A stretch of 64,000 bases of DNA from Ridgeia piscesae. Lineage: Eukaryota; Annelida; Polychaeta; Sabellida; Siboglinidae. Shown here one piece after another: positions 1 to 14,560 of this stretch. The DNA lies in assembly GCA_025642075.2 (NCBI GenBank), contig JAODUO010000539.1:1-64000 (forward strand), in the 5' to 3' direction. The notes under the pieces are model-generated. The model saw only the letters and a program-made list of their open reading frames with translations, was not told where the DNA came from and ran no database searches. Numbering within the stretch: the first letter of the stretch is position 1; each line of letters opens with the position of its first letter. The translations under genes and the position numbers were made by a program.

Positions 1-13
1 TGCGGTATTTGTT

Positions 14-105
14 GTTTTGGAAAAAGAAATCAATGTATTTCTTCTTCTTCATTATGCACTCACGTGACCAATAAAAATGACAATGTATTAATAATAAATT
101 ACATA
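14..105. repeat. Left copy of a diverged direct repeat
   Basis: This stretch, with the shared block CACTCACGTGACCAATAAAA, recurs at 1384-1482 in the same orientation with small differences. Similarity reaches the window edge, so the repeat may begin outside. The (CA)n tract and LINE fragment lie between the copies. Confidence 0.7.
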
Positions 106-107
106 TA

Positions 108-280
<173 letters not shown>

Positions 281-344
281 CTCGATCACTCACTTATTAC
301 CTCACATTCAAGATTAACACATTTTATTTGGCAGTATCTGGAGG

Positions 345-1145
345 ATGGAGCTCATGGACGCAGTGGTCCATTTTTTCACGGGGAGGGGGATCAACTCGGG
401 CTGTCCTCCTAAACCCCGGGGCCCGTTTGTGGGGGGAAGGAGGAATGAGTTTTGTTCAGTCCTTCCCATTGAAAATGGGTGTGTTTTGTGTTGGTTTTTT
501 TTTTTTTGTTTTTGGTTGGTTGTTTTTTGGGGTTTGTGTTGCAGCTCTTTTTTTTCCCGCATTTGTTGATGGCTTTTGGGGGGGAGGTCATCCGCAAATC
601 CAGGTCCCCCAACTGGCTCCAAGGTGTCCACTGGATCCCATTTCTTCTATTTGTTGTAGTCTATAAGAATGGTGACAGAAGACATCCTTGCCTCACTCCT
701 GCTTCCCCTAAAACTGTAATTTTCTTATCAGAGATATACATTTATCCAGTATCCCGTAGTGCTGTAGAAGCTTCCACAGCGTATCTCTGACCAGAGTATC
801 AAATGCCTTCTCGTAGTCTACAAAGTTTATGTACAGGGATGAGTCCCATTCCATGGATTGTTTAAAAATGATTCGCAGTGTTGTTATTTGGTTGGTGCAT
901 GATCTGTCTTTGCGGAAGCCAGTTGGTGGTCTCTGAGCTTGGCATCCACCCCTGTCTTCAGTCTGTCCAAGATGACTTTGTTGGGGACATTTCCGGGTAC
1001 TTTATCCCTCTATAGTTATTACAATCTTGCATATCTTCTTTCTTTGGGAGCTTCTTTCCATTCAGTTGGTATTTCTTCTTGCTCCCATATCTTCCCGAAT
1101 AGATCATGCAGTATCTCTATGGAGGCACGGACTTTTTCTGTTTAA
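345..1145 (-). mobile_element. Decayed LINE reverse transcriptase fragment (RTE/jockey-like)
   Basis: Reading the minus strand from about 1145 down gives a reverse-transcriptase core in pieces. In order I see EILHDLFGKIWEQEEIPTEW, DCNNYRGI, TGFRKDRSCTNQI, then SLYINFVDYEKAFDTL (RT motif A) followed by WKLLQHYGI, then GVRQGCLLSPF (motif B), and after a stop a piece containing FADD (motif C, about 560-580). The pieces lie in different frames and are broken by stops, so the copy is dead. The order matches non-LTR retrotransposon RTs; the exact clade (RTE-like versus jockey-like) is a guess from motif wording. The region 345-480 is G/T- and A-rich and poorly conserved. Confidence 0.85.
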
Positions 1146-1941
1146 ATTGTACCCGGAACAAACGACTACCTGACAAAACCGACCAGTGATCACACAAACT
1201 GTTTACGCAATCATTGTTTTTACTTGTTAGCAGCGACCGGATCTGATATTTAACGTAGAACAATAAGGCATACAGTTAGTATCACTACGACGACAACATA
1301 GTATTCTTCACAATAGATCGTAATTTATTTGGTGAACTATCATAAGTGATTTAGCGGAAATGCGCAACTACAAAGTCGAGTCTGCGAGTATTTGTACAGT
1401 TTTGGAAAAATAAATCTATTGTTTTCATTTTCATTACACACTCACGTGACCAATAAAAATGATAATGTATTAATAATAAATGGCATAGGCATTTCATATG
1501 AATATAATTATAATATGACTGTGAAACAGAACCACTCGCCAAAATGTTCTGATATTGTCATACTCCGGCCGGTGTTCTATACTCATTATTATTATATAGT
1601 GGGTTGTTTAGGCAATTTTAATGCAACATGTTTGTCTTGTAAATGGGGTTACTGCTAAAAACAGTGATTTCCCACAGAAAGCTGTGAGTCATGCAAAGCT
1701 ATCACATGTTTTCAAACTCTAAGGATGTAGACCTATCAAGACATCACTATGAGCATTCGTCCTTAAACATGTACCCTTTGCTCAAATTTCGAGGTCTTGT
1801 TCATGGCCGAGTGATGTATCTTACACTTCATGACAGTGAAATTCATGCACAATTAATTATTTTTTATATATTATGTTTCTTTTATTATTAACTTATTTAT
1901 CATTTAGCCTACTGAAGTAACAAACATCAGTGTACTATTAA
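1146..1941. other. No gene seen; contains right copy of the direct repeat
   Basis: The stretch is AT-rich with short open frames only. Positions 1384-1482 match the start of the window (14-105). No domain, RNA gene or transposon terminus was recognised apart from the TTAA-flanked terminus at 1938. Confidence 0.5.
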
Positions 1942-2491
1942 AGGGGAACTGAAACACAGCTGTAACATTCCATATACTTAAATGTATACTATATAAGTAT
2001 ACATTAATGGTGACAGAAGCATATTCACTTATCAGACAAACTGGGGAAAAAAATATTTTCAGTGCCTAAATCGTCGTCATAGAACACTGCGTAACGCCAT
2101 CTTTATTCCAAGCCGAGTGGTTTGATTACCTCCTATCTAGCCCATGTAAAATTTTGGTTTCTTTCGGTTTTCTTCGTTATTAGACATTTCTGCGCAAAAA
2201 CAAAGATATGGTACCTTATTATACACGAAAGGGGTTCTATGTGTCAACAAATAATATTTATTTGCATTCGTAATAAAAAGGTTAAATTAAATACCGAAGA
2301 TTTTTAACCAATGAAAAAATTCGAAACGTGACACTTCCCGAGAGCAGATTTTGACAGGCTTCAAGGAGCGGGCCTACCGAAAGGAAGGTCAGTCCGGACT
2401 ATTTTTCTGTTGTTTACAAATGTCGGAAGTGTTTTACGTTAGCGAGGAGCTACGCTATTTGCTAGTGGTCTTGAATAAATCACAGTAGAAA

Positions 2492-2912
2492 ATGGATCCG
2501 ACAGAGGAAGCATTTGTAGCACAAGTGAGAGAAGCATCTATAGCACAAGTGACACACGTAAAGCCATTAATTCTTGCTTAACCCAGCGTGCGAGCCGAGG
2601 TGCGAGGCGTCAATTAACCCCGCCGAGAGTCGACGAGACGACGAGAAAAGATCGCAATTTGTATGGAATCGAGGATGTTTGATTTTGGGAACAATGTGAA
2701 TGTGGCACGGTGTTTGTGTGGATACTGCGTCCCAATGTCGACGCACATCGAATTTGTATGTTGTCTGGAGAAAGCTGGGTTGCTCGACCGTGCTGACAGA
2801 TGCCTGCATGAGCTATGTCAATGACTGACGAAGACATCTGTCAATGACAATGTTGGGAATATCGGTCTGTTGTCTATGTGCGATTTGCGTGCAGACTCGT
2901 TCGTTCGAGGTA
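2492..2912 (+). pseudogene. P2X7 C-terminal-domain-like cysteine-rich fragment
   Basis: A short frame starts at 2492 (MDPTEEAFVAQVREASIAQV) and stops at 2581. A second frame from 2663 contains RCLCGYCVPM, then THIEFVCC, then CLHELCQ and a stop at about 2824. The spacing C-x-C-G-x-C-x-P-M-x-T-x-x-E-x-x-C-C matches the zinc-binding P2X7-C domain, which also occurs alone in many invertebrate proteins of unknown role. The basic region upstream (RRREK) is also typical. The early stop and the frame change between halves suggest decay. A good donor (GAG|GTAAGTAAT) follows at about 2912, so a missed splice is also possible. Confidence 0.45.
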
Positions 2913-3614
2913 AGTAATATGTAGTTCAACAGGTATCGAAAAATAATTTTGCAATTCAAACCTAAACAGAGCAATTATACTTGTATGGCCACACAATGAC
3001 ACATATTAAATAAAAAATTCATTCTATCTTCGAATTCGTAACGTAAATCTTTGTTACAAACTTATTTTCTTTTTGACAGGATGTTACATGATGTGTGCAT
3101 CCTTTTAATGTAATTATTTAATTTCCATTTTAAAATGTTAATACAATTTGTTTAATTTATGTAAATAATGTTATTTAGATATGCGTGCTGCTATGCAATT
3201 TATAATATAGTCTGAATAATAAATAGATGTGTAATAAGGACATTGTGCAATTCACATGAGAATATTGAATTGGAGTTTTAATGTATTGTATACAGTATAT
3301 TGGATATGTGCGGGTGTATATGTTATCAAGACCACATCATGACAATCATAAATTCATGTGTTTGCAAAATGCTGTAACAATTTTACATAAAAATTAATTG
3401 TTTGTGAAATGCTGTGATAATTTTATTAAAGTATTTCACAAACAAATCAACCAATGCGCTGACTTCATGATGTGATATTGATGAATTACACAGTTTTGCC
3501 AATTACTAATAATCATTATAAGATAATGATTGTTCAAATGTCAGAATGTATCGGTTAGCTGCATATCATCACTGCACATGTTCAATGGGATGCTTCCAAC
3601 AGGCAGCAGGCATA

Positions 3615-3998
3615 TTATACTAGCCTGGGTTCAGAAAAGGGAAATAAGTTTTTTGTGTGTAAACAACAACATTTTCTCTGTTTCTCATTAATGTCAGAAC
3701 TGCTTGAGTCATCATCAGTGATATCGCTGTCATCCGCTACCACATATTCCGGATCACTGTCTTCAGAATTTTCCTTCTGACTGTTGCAGACAGAATGATC
3801 TGAAGATGGAGACAGTGAGACTGGGACATCCGAAGTGTCATCCACATTGACTGGACTGCCATGGGCAGTTGAAGAAGGCATGCAGGACTGCGACGACAAC
3901 TTTGCATACCCATGGTCATGATGAATATTCAATGGAACAACAATATCATCTGTATTAATTGCTGCATTGATAAAGTATCGCATTGGCGACATGATCAC
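3615..3998 (-). CDS. Acidic serine/aspartate-rich ORF, unrecognised
   Basis: This 127-codon minus-strand frame has a low-complexity acidic stretch (SEDSDPEYVVADDSDITDDD). Such linkers occur in transposon-derived THAP/Kolobok-type proteins, which would fit its place inside the TTAA-flanked segment. Near its end a one-base shift gives MLLFTHKKLISLF, resembling the conserved phrase that follows the linker in such proteins. Both points are inference. It may be one exon of a longer gene or a fossil. Confidence 0.3.
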   Translation of the reverse strand: MIMSPMRYFINAAINTDDIVVPLNIHHDHGYAKLSSQSCMPSSTAHGSPVNVDDTSDVPVSLSPSSDHSVCNSQKENSEDSDPEYVVADDSDITDDDSSSSDINEKQRKCCCLHTKNLFPFSEPRLV

Positions 3999-4029
3999 TC
4001 GCTCTGTTTGAGTTTGACACTACAAGTTA

Positions 4030-7000
4030 AAGGCTTTGCAATGTGACATCCATACTGCCATGAGGGACAATGTCATCTGGTGCACAGGATCCTTTGAAAG
4101 GTGTGCTTGGTATTTGTGAATCCTTCATCTGAAAGAATGATACATATGTAAGATGGTATGTATTTTCTGTGATATACATATAAATAACAATGTTTTGTCA
4201 TCTTTTGTTTTCTCATTGCAGTACCTATGTCATAAAAAAACCACAGAATAAATCAACTTATAATTGGCATTTCGGAAAGTGTTCAGGATCTAATTTTGTG
4301 TAGATGCATCTGTGGATATTGTAACGTACTATGCACGAGAAATCTAAATTTGATTGAATTATTCCACAGGCCCCATAGGGTCCCCAGACTATTTTTCCAC
4401 AATTGTTAAACAAATCTACTTTTGCATGGCTGTTGCATGTGGTGGTGCTACTGTACACAAGAAATCTGTATTTTATTGCATCATTCTAAGGGCCCCCAAA
4501 ACACAAAGTAATACTGGTGATTTGGTTTTTTAAGAAGATCCCTTGAAATGACCCCCATATCAGTTTTGTGTATTGGGTATCTGCTTGCTGGCTTGTCTGC
4601 TACTGCTACCCAGGGTCACTAGTCAACTCTGTCTCAATGAGACCAGTGGACAGTGGGCTGAGCAGGGTGTTATGTTTCAACCAGGGGAAATTCCTGCAAT
4701 AAATAGAACATTACCTTTTCAATGGTGCATTCTGTGCGGATTCAATTATATGACTAACCTTCCTGGCATATTTTAATTAATATGTATGTGTTCTGAGTCA
4801 TTCAGACATCATTACAAACCCACTCCTACATAAGCAGCTCACATAAATTACATAGTAAACCAATTGTACAAGCCCACTTGCACATATAAGGAAATAAAAT
4901 GTTTAAGTTAGTTAGGTGCAATCAATGTCCTCCTTGTTCCAATCAGAGACACCAATTTGGCCATAATCAAAGTCATACTTGCATTTTCCAAAAAATACAA
5001 ATGTCAGCTTTATTCTAAATACTAATATTTTGTTTTTAATTTAAGAATATTTTTTTACAGTGGGGTTTATACATAAGTTTCATTTGTGGGTGGGGTTTTA
5101 CCCAACTGAGTCTTTTCCGAGATATATAAGTTTTTGTTATTGCTTTGTATAAGGTTTTCTAAATAAACTTCTTGGCCAATTTCCTAATAAATACTTTTGG
5201 GAAGTGATTATGGACACCTTCCAGTTATCAAACACTAACTGCACTAACTGAACAATGCTGATGTCTGCGGTACTATTGAAAGCAGAATACATGCCTTATT
5301 AAAATATAATTTTCCTACTTTATATTTTTATTTTATAGTCTTATTTCGTTATACACAGTAACACTATTCATTTCCGATTCAATATACTAGTCATGTTGGT
5401 CGATAATCATTCTCCAACAGTACCAACAAATTTGGAGATTTATTTAAACACTCAAAGTTAGCAACATTTAAAGCTGACCTCTGTTGCAGTGGTTTGTCTT
5501 TTCATCATGCCCTAACATATGACTGTGAACTGGTAAGAAATGCAAGTGCACTAGAGAGATGATGGGGCTTCATCCAGGCAGTGATGTTTGTATTGGGTAT
5601 GAATAGTCTTTTCACTCTTGCTAGGAAACACAGGACACTACTAAGATTGTGATCTTATTGCCTAATTTGCACTAGGCTGTTAACTGCAATTAGTAACAGC
5701 AGTTCTCTGTTGTACTTTGATCATGATGTTTACAACCCTTGCAGGTAACAATGCAGGCTATGGGCCAATGTAAGGTTCTAAATGTTTTTCACTCATGTAA
5801 CTATTAATTTTAATCATGGGATCAGTGATATTACTACCTGCTGTCACGAGACTATTCTGACCTCCAACTAAAACAAATGTGTGCTTGTTTGTCATTTGCA
5901 AAGCAAAACCAAATTCTTAAAGGTGATCCACATTTGGGTACATAATGTTTTGGGGGATAAAAAAACGTTGTCGGTTATTTAGAAATGTATTAATCTGTCA
6001 ATTTTTTAATATCGGACACTAGTGACTTATTATGTATGTCAATACAGATTTTGTATTGTATATTTTGACCATGCATATTCTACAGCAATAACAGCAGAGG
6101 CATACATGAAGTTATACAATATTCTACTGCCTAAATTAAAATACTAAATGTGTTCCCAGGTAATATTATTGACTTGGGTTATGATGGGTAGTGTCATTGG
6201 ATAGACACATTAACATACCTAATAGTGACACTCATGTTAAGTGTGATTGATTCTATAGCATGTTTATTGTTGTTATAATTATTATTTCTCTTGAGTTACA
6301 CGCGTGGTAGATGTTACCAGAAACAACACAACATACCATACTCATAATGACAATAATATTTTACTAACTCATGGCTGCTTCTCGCCATTTCCTACTTGTC
6401 GTTCTGGTCTCTGGCTTCGATGATAAAATGCATATAAACAGCACATCCTCAGCTTGCATAATGTCAAAAAACAGTGTCCTCATGTAATGGCCAAGATTAA
6501 CTTGTAAGTAAACTAGTGTTCAACAGACAGTATTCATAAGTCAACAGTATGTCCCCAATTCTCTGCTGTGATGCTAAAACCTTGGGCAATTGTTTTTCAC
6601 TCTACATTGCTCCAGTTCACTCAGCTGTAAAAATGAGTACCTGCATGGCTATAGATAGTGGTGGATATATGTACGAGTAGCTTTCGCGCATTAATTATAG
6701 CATATCGCTGGATGCTTCCCAGAGAAGTTGAGATGGTATATCTGATTGAACAGGTCTGTCAGGGAAATAAAGTGTAAAGCGCTTTCAGCAATTCTGAGGA
6801 TTGGTTACTGCGCTAAATAAGATCTTCCCTTTATAAATCAGCAGTTAATAAACCAGAGTTTTTTTCTTGAATGATTTAAATCGGTTGATTTATGGGTTAA
6901 ATCAACTTATTTAAATTTAAGAGCATGTGTCAACCTGGTTATTACTATTATGCCAATAACCAATTACATTATATACGGTAGTGTTTTATTGAAAGCAGTT

Positions 7001-8160
7001 AACAGTCTAATTTAAATAATAACATAAATTTGTGTTTTGCTGTTTCTGTTAATTAATTCCAAGTAATGCCTGTAATATGACTGACAGTTCTTGACTGTTG
7101 TTGACTAATTAGCGAATCACTCTAATTTGCATATGACGACGAGTATTGTTTAAAATAAACGTCATACGCATGCATGGTCGCAGCTGTCATTTCTTTTTAT
7201 GTCATTATCTTGAAGAAAGTTATTCCACCACCGGCGACTGTCTATGTCAGAAACAAAAAGTGTACTTGTACCTATAGACTCGAGCTATTTTTAGCAACCA
7301 ACGAACCGGCGTTGGTTGCTATGCATACGTCTAGGTACAGCTCGCCGGCGAACTGTTGACCTAAATCCGTGGATTATATAAACATTCTTTATTTCACATT
7401 AAATAATACTGTCCACACATATTTTTACTTTATTACATTCATATTTCTTATTACATTTAAACTTTGCTTAGGTCACATTCGTATATTATACAGACGATGA
7501 AATACAACTGTGGAACTAAATTGTAGTCGTAACGATACACGTTGGTACTCGTGAGTGCCGAGTCGGCTTGGCAACAACAAGCTGGTTTCGGCATGTAATT
7601 TCCTACGCGCCGCTTCACCTTCCAAATAAGGAAATCGTGTCCGGTTTTTCCTCTCAGTTCACCAAACATTACTTTGTCGCTGCGTACTTATATGCAAACA
7701 AATCGGCCAAAGATGCACCTGTGGCTTTGATCGAGACTTATGTTTTTATGTTCAGTGTCTCTTTGTGCTCGTCACGTTTGTAATTAGGCTTGCAATCGGC
7801 GTTTGAAAGTGACCACCGCAGACTCTTGTCGAACTTTCCGCCGGCGGACACGCCAACTTCATCATCTCTAACCTGCTTTTTCGGCAGGAAGTATGTGAAA
7901 AGTTGCTTACTAACAATCATAGTATATCTATTAGCTATACAGTGCATTACATTGTTTAATTATGTTTATTTTAATGCGTTTGGCCCGTTTTTGCGAGAGC
8001 TATGCTGCGTCGCCTATCGACTGGCGGCTTCCGGGATTGTAGGCAACACGCCAATCAAACCGGAAAAGGCCCTAGGCAAGATGGCAGCGCCCTGTGTTGA
8101 AAGTAGCTCAGTTAAAAAAAATATATCGTGACGCCGTGCTTGTCAAATTATGGTGACAAG
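4030..8160. other. Long AT-rich stretch with no convincing gene
   Basis: Only short open frames are present. One at 6366-6482 on the minus strand (starts MRTLFFDIMQAEDVLFICI) looks vaguely like the N-terminus of a transposase. The ORF at 4573-4776 (starts MGICLLACLLLLP) has a hydrophobic start but no recognised domain or splice context. Neither is called. Confidence 0.4.
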
Positions 8161-8225
8161 TGCTGTTAAATTATATGTTCTTATGTTTGGGCTGTGGTTG
8201 TTCAGCCGCTTCACTCCCCCTTTAA

Positions 8226-10059
<1,834 letters not shown>

Positions 10060-10520
10060 CATAAGGTGAAAGGTAACTTTAACGAGGACACGTGCACTGT
10101 GCAAATAGACTACTCATGGTAAAGAAATCCAGTATGCGTGCTTCAACAAAACCTCTGTCACACTACATACAATTGTTGTGTATTACAAGAGGAACGTTCA
10201 AGATGAAGAAAATGAGGAAGATCTAGGATGCTTATTATATGTCACAAATGTGGATGATAGAGCACACAATGCAAGCGTTGTGTTTGTCATACTTCAGTAC
10301 TGCATATCCATTGTGGAAACAATTCCCAAGCATGCGACATATTCACTGTCGTACAGATTCGCCAACAATTCAATATAGCAATGTCTTCGTAACAACCATG
10401 CAGCTGACTGGTTATTCTTCGAGGCCAGTCATGGGAAAAGCCCATGTGACGGAGTGGGCGGTTTCAAAAAAGGGGTGCCGATGAATGCCCGATGGATGGA
10501 TGGCAACAGCACCGACCGCC
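10060..10520 (+). pseudogene. Frame-shifted transposon-like ORF fragment
   Basis: Pieces in different plus-strand frames read HIHCRTDSPTIQYSNVF (about 10300-10385) and NNHAADWLFFEASHGKSPCD then GVGGFKKG (about 10393-10483). I recall the pattern 'TDS/SDG..QY.N' followed by 'SHGK...DG.GG' from a group of uncharacterised, multi-copy invertebrate proteins that are probably transposon-derived. The frame changes at least twice, so the copy is not functional. The family has no name I can give with certainty. Confidence 0.5.
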
Positions 10521-11308
10521 AAACACCATGAATGTACACAGCATCACGGTGAAAGCACCCTACCTCTAGGTAAAACAGGTCCTGTAATCAAGACGGTCGT
10601 TACGATGCCAACAAGCGGCGCCACTTGACATTTGACCTTGACTTTAACCTTCCTCTTATCCGCTCCACTTGCCACTTCATCGGACCCTACACTATTACTG
10701 TCATCCAGCATCCAATGTTTCTTTGCTCTTTGGCAATGTCTAGGAATATGACTCGTTCGCCTGTTCCCATCGACAATGTCATTCAGCGCATTAACTCTCA
10801 CTGCTACATTGCATGTCTTCTTGATCTCCGAATCTGACCTAAGTAAGCCCATGTAAAGTTTCATGTTTTTAGTTGCTCATTTCCTTTTATTCAGTTTTCT
10901 TCTGAACGTGTCTCGCACTGGTTTATGATCCGAATCCAGTAAATGCATATAAAACATTAACGCAACACAAATAGGCATATGTATTCATATATATACAAAT
11001 GCAATGTAATGTGTAATTAGGTGGGGTTTGATGCTCTTGTTAAGGTAATAACACTCGCTCTCACAGGAGCAGCAGTCGATGGCATTAACTTGTTAGGATG
11101 TTTAGGAAATACACAAACAAAATTAAGTATCTATGTGTTATTGCATGTATATAGTGTAAAATATCAATGTAATTTGTGTATTCATTTCCAATTTAATTTC
11201 TGCAGTTTTGTTGTTGTGAACAGGTCAAAATGTCCTTGTTAATTCGATACATATCCAGATGTTCAATTCAACTCGGAGTGAAACAGGCGTTTGGTTGTTT
11301 TGTCGCAG
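10521..11308. other. No gene seen
   Basis: Short frames only. The minus-strand frame at 10544-10864 has no recognisable motif. Confidence 0.4.
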
Positions 11309-11453
11309 GGACACAGACTACCACCCCATCCACCACCACGACTGATGCTGAAGCACCGGACAAGGAGACTGAGACCACCCGTATAATTCTCTTATCGACT
11401 GTGTTGATCCTGCTCCTGCTGTTGCCGTGTCTTATCTACATTTTGTGTTTCAA
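11309..11453 (+). CDS. Exon of an unidentified transmembrane protein (stalk and TM segment)
   Basis: The acceptor (TGTCGCAG) and donor (CAA|GTGAGTAA) are both good. The exon encodes a Thr/Pro-rich stalk (TQTTTPSTTTTDAEAPDKE) and then a strongly hydrophobic helix (IILLSTVLILLLLLPCLIYI) ending in CF. It ends in phase 2 and joins in frame with the exon at 12585-12657. Together they look like the juxtamembrane, membrane and cytoplasmic part of a type I membrane protein. No ectodomain exon was identified upstream, so the family is unknown. Conservation of phase across the two exons is the main support. Confidence 0.6.
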
Positions 11454-11587
11454 GTGAGTAAATTATATATTTTACAGACAAAACGTTTTATTCAACAAAG
11501 CGACGACTGCTAGTAAAAAAATTAAAACATCATATAATCAAGAGGTGCTACGGCGATATATGATATGTACTCGCTTATGTAATTACA

Positions 11588-12473
11588 CCCATGCGGGGTA
11601 CTCATGCGGGGTACTGGTGTGTATGGTACACACATGCGAGGTACTCGTGTGTCTGGTACATCCATGCGGGGTACTTGTGGGTATGGTACACGCATGTGAG
11701 GTACTCATGTGTCTGGTACATCCATGCGGGGTACTTGTGGGTATGGTACACGCATGTGAGGTACTCATGTGTCTGGTACATCCATGCGGGGTACTGGTGT
11801 GTATGGTACACACATGCGGGGTACTCATGTGTCTGGTACATCCATGCGGGGTACTCATGTGTCTGGTACACTCATGTGGGATACTCATGTGTCTGGCATA
11901 TCCATGCGGGGTACTGGTGTGTATGGTACACACATGCGGGGTACTCATGTGTCTGGTACATCCATGCGGGGTACTCATGTGTCTGGTACATCCATGCGGG
12001 GTACTTGTGGGTATGGTACACACATGCGGGGTACTCATGTGTCTGGTACACTCATGTGGGATACTCATGTGTCTGGTACATCCATGCGGGGTACTGGTGT
12101 GTATGGTACACACATGCGGGGTACTCATGTGTCTGGTACACTCATGTGGGATACTCATGTGTCTGGTACATCCATGCGGGGTACTGGTGTGTATGGTACA
12201 CACATGCGGGGTACTCATGTGTCTGGTACACTCATGTGGGATACTCATGTGTCTGGTACACACATGCGGGGTACTGGTGTGTATGGTACACACATGCGGG
12301 GTACTCATGTGTCTGGTACATCCATGCGGGGTACTCATGTGTCTGGTACATCCATGTGGGGTACTCATGTGTCTGGTACATCCATGCGGGGTACTCATGT
12401 GTCTGGTACACTCATGCTGGGTACTCATGTGTCTGGTACACTCATGTAGGGTACTCAAGTGTGTGGTACTTTT
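11588..12473. repeat. 30-bp minisatellite, about 29 copies, in an intron
   Basis: The unit is exactly 30 bp (core GTACTCATGTGTCTGGTACA, then TCCATGCGGG) with recurring variants (GGTGTGTATG, CTCATGTGGGATAC). Because 30 is a multiple of three, several frames stay open for about 290-325 codons on both strands. These are repeat artefacts: the array sits between two phase-matched exons of the membrane-protein gene. Confidence 0.95.
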
Positions 12474-12584
12474 ATTGTACTCCAGCCTGACATGCGAACG
12501 GACAGAGAAAACACCCTAGAAGAATATAGTTGTCCTCGTTTACGTGTCCACCTTTAAGTGGTTTTAACGGCGGTCATTTTCCAG

Positions 12585-12657
12585 GAAGAAGACATCGCCT
12601 GTCGATGGCCAGTCTGAGTCTAGCAATGAGTTAGAGAAACAAAAATCCGAAGAACAA
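12585..12657 (+). CDS. Cytoplasmic-tail exon of the same transmembrane protein
   Basis: The acceptor is CATTTTCCAG and the donor CAA|GTAAGG. It completes the split Lys codon and encodes KKTSPVDGQSESSNELEKQK then SEEQ, a hydrophilic charged tail that ends in phase 0. A phase-0 exon at about 19017 could continue it. The Harbinger element begins about 290 bases downstream and would lie in the following intron. Confidence 0.55.
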
Positions 12658-13229
12658 GTAAGGGAATCATACTATTATGCCATGTAATGATGTAGGTTCT
12701 ATTTTGTGTTTCGAATCTGTTTCAAATTGTAGACAAATCTTTGTAGTGGACGTAGTTGTACAGCTGAGAGAACCACTGAGGAATTGAAATTAACTTATCC
12801 ATAGTTAGCTTGGTAACATTGGAAAGGCAATTGTACGCGCCTTCCATTGATATAGTAATTTGTTACGTGTTGCTGAATGACGTCACAATCGCAATTACGC
12901 GTAATGTAACAGGTAAAGATACGAATGACATTATCACTGTAAAGGTGGTCACACGTCCGAGAGACTCGTACGAGTAACTCGGATGAAACCATGAAAATCG
13001 TACGTGAGCCGCAATATTGGACGTAAAATCGTACGTGAGTCATGTATGTCCGAGTCACTGGCACGAAGCACTAGTACGAGTGACTCGGAGTTAACAACCA
13101 AAATGATGACAGCACTAAGTTGAACTTCGACTTTCTTAAAAATGGCAGATAGTGATTTGGCAAAAACTCTCACTTCAAATTTTTGTCGATCGAGTTTTAC
13201 CGTGAACATGTCGCTATGGAATGGTGCAA

Positions 13230-14560
13230 ACCCACGTTACAAAGACGTCAGCATCGGTTACGAATAGCCTGCAAGTTTTCATTATTGACGCCCCCTTGAA
13301 GCAATGTTCACAAAAATGGTGGAATATATCTCAGAAATTCGGTAGCAACGCCAACGTCGTTGTCGTCGGCGTCGAATGATGGCTGGATCGTTCAAACTTC
13401 AATGTCAGACCCCTGTCAGAAGTAAGTAGAGACAGCGACATCGTGAAATTAGGATCACTCGATTAACTGTTGTTTAATTTCCACAATATTTGTATTTTAA
13501 ACATTGTAATCCATAAAACAGTGCTCGTCTGAACACACGTTACCAATGGCAATGGGTGAATGACAGTGCCACGAGCAATGCACTGCACTGCACTGGTGGG
13601 TGTGACTGTGACTGGAAATAATTGTTGAATGTCTAATTCAATACAAAATATACACTTATGACCTAAAATTTAAACTAGGTAAAACTCGTCCGTACCCCTT
13701 GTTTACACCTGATAATGAATAGGTTTACATTGTATCTGTAGTTCATGACATGAGAAAAATGTAATGTGCTTTCAATTCAGGTAGGACACACGGTTTTTAA
13801 CATGGCGTTTTTTGTGAGCTTTTGATTTTGTCATCTGTTTTCATAAGAAACATGTTCTAGTTCCGTAACATGGTGTTTGCTTAACCTTAACGTAACAGGT
13901 GTGACTGATTTAGTACATAGATGTGATATGAAAAAACTATGAATACAAATTTCTGGACACGGTCATTGGAAGGATATTTACTGCACAGTCAGAGCAGATA
14001 GGACACACGGTTTTTAACCGTGACGTGTTTGTTTTGATGATTTTGAATTTGTCAGTCTATTTTATTAAAAAAGTATTTCTTGTAGTTCGGTAACAGTCTG
14101 TTTGCACAAATTTACCCTAATAAGTGTTACAGAATCAGCACATGATATGCATATAATAAATATGAAATAACTCTGATAAGATCCTCATGTATGTATGGGG
14201 TATGTGTTATTAATAATATAAATGTGTAATATTATAAGTGATTGTGTTTGCCTTTTTTCCAGAAAAAAGCTACAATGATGCATGGACGAGATTATGATCC
14301 AAATAATGGATATCTTGCTTGAAGACTACATATCACTGGTTCCAACCGAAGGAGTGATATTGTGGTGAACACTTTTGTGAACATTGCCAATCATTTGAAA
14401 TGTATGTTGATGAGATGACATCACATAAATAAAATAATACAACATTGTTTCAGAAGCTGGGATATTGTCTACTACTACTGTTTCTTTTGTTTATAGTAGT
14501 ATGGTATTGTTCAAGCCAAAATTGGGATTTCACAGTTGTTATTCTTAACTAAGCAGTTGC
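13230..14560. repeat. Diverged segmental duplicate, copy 1
   Basis: Blocks of this region recur in the same order and orientation at 16690-17490: CGGTTACGAATA, GGATCGTTCAAA, CTGTCAGAAGTAAGTAGA, CATGGCGT, ATGATGCATGGACG and ACATTGTTTC. Within copy 1, a 205-base part (13780-13980 and 13985-14200) is itself doubled. Both copies retain a possible donor (GTAAGT) and acceptor (TTTTTTCCAG here), so this may be a duplicated exon pair or transcribed non-coding unit. The reading frame is not kept between copies. Confidence 0.6.

Larger units (their letters stand above)
1942..8221. mobile_element. Candidate TTAA-target DNA transposon (Kolobok-like?)
   Basis: The left end is TTAA followed by AGGGGAACTGAAAC. 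The right end, read on the minus strand, is AGGGGGAGTGAAGC, and it too is bounded by TTAA at 8222-8225. The two ends agree at 11 of 14 positions in inverted orientation, and 4-bp TTAA duplications are typical of Kolobok and piggyBac families. Inside are a plus-strand P2X7-C-like fragment (2492-2912) and a minus-strand acidic ORF (3615-3998). No transposase catalytic domain was recognised, so the element is inferred from its ends. Two unrelated short elements, or chance, could give the same ends. Confidence 0.4.

Noticed and set aside
4573..4776. Small secreted protein (hydrophobic start, cysteines)
   Set aside because: There is no recognised family, no splice context and a composition that could arise by chance in AT-rich DNA.
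11545..12519. 324-, 299- and 291-codon ORFs over the 30-bp array
   Set aside because: All frames of a 30-bp repeat stay open equally, which points to unit length and not to selection for coding.
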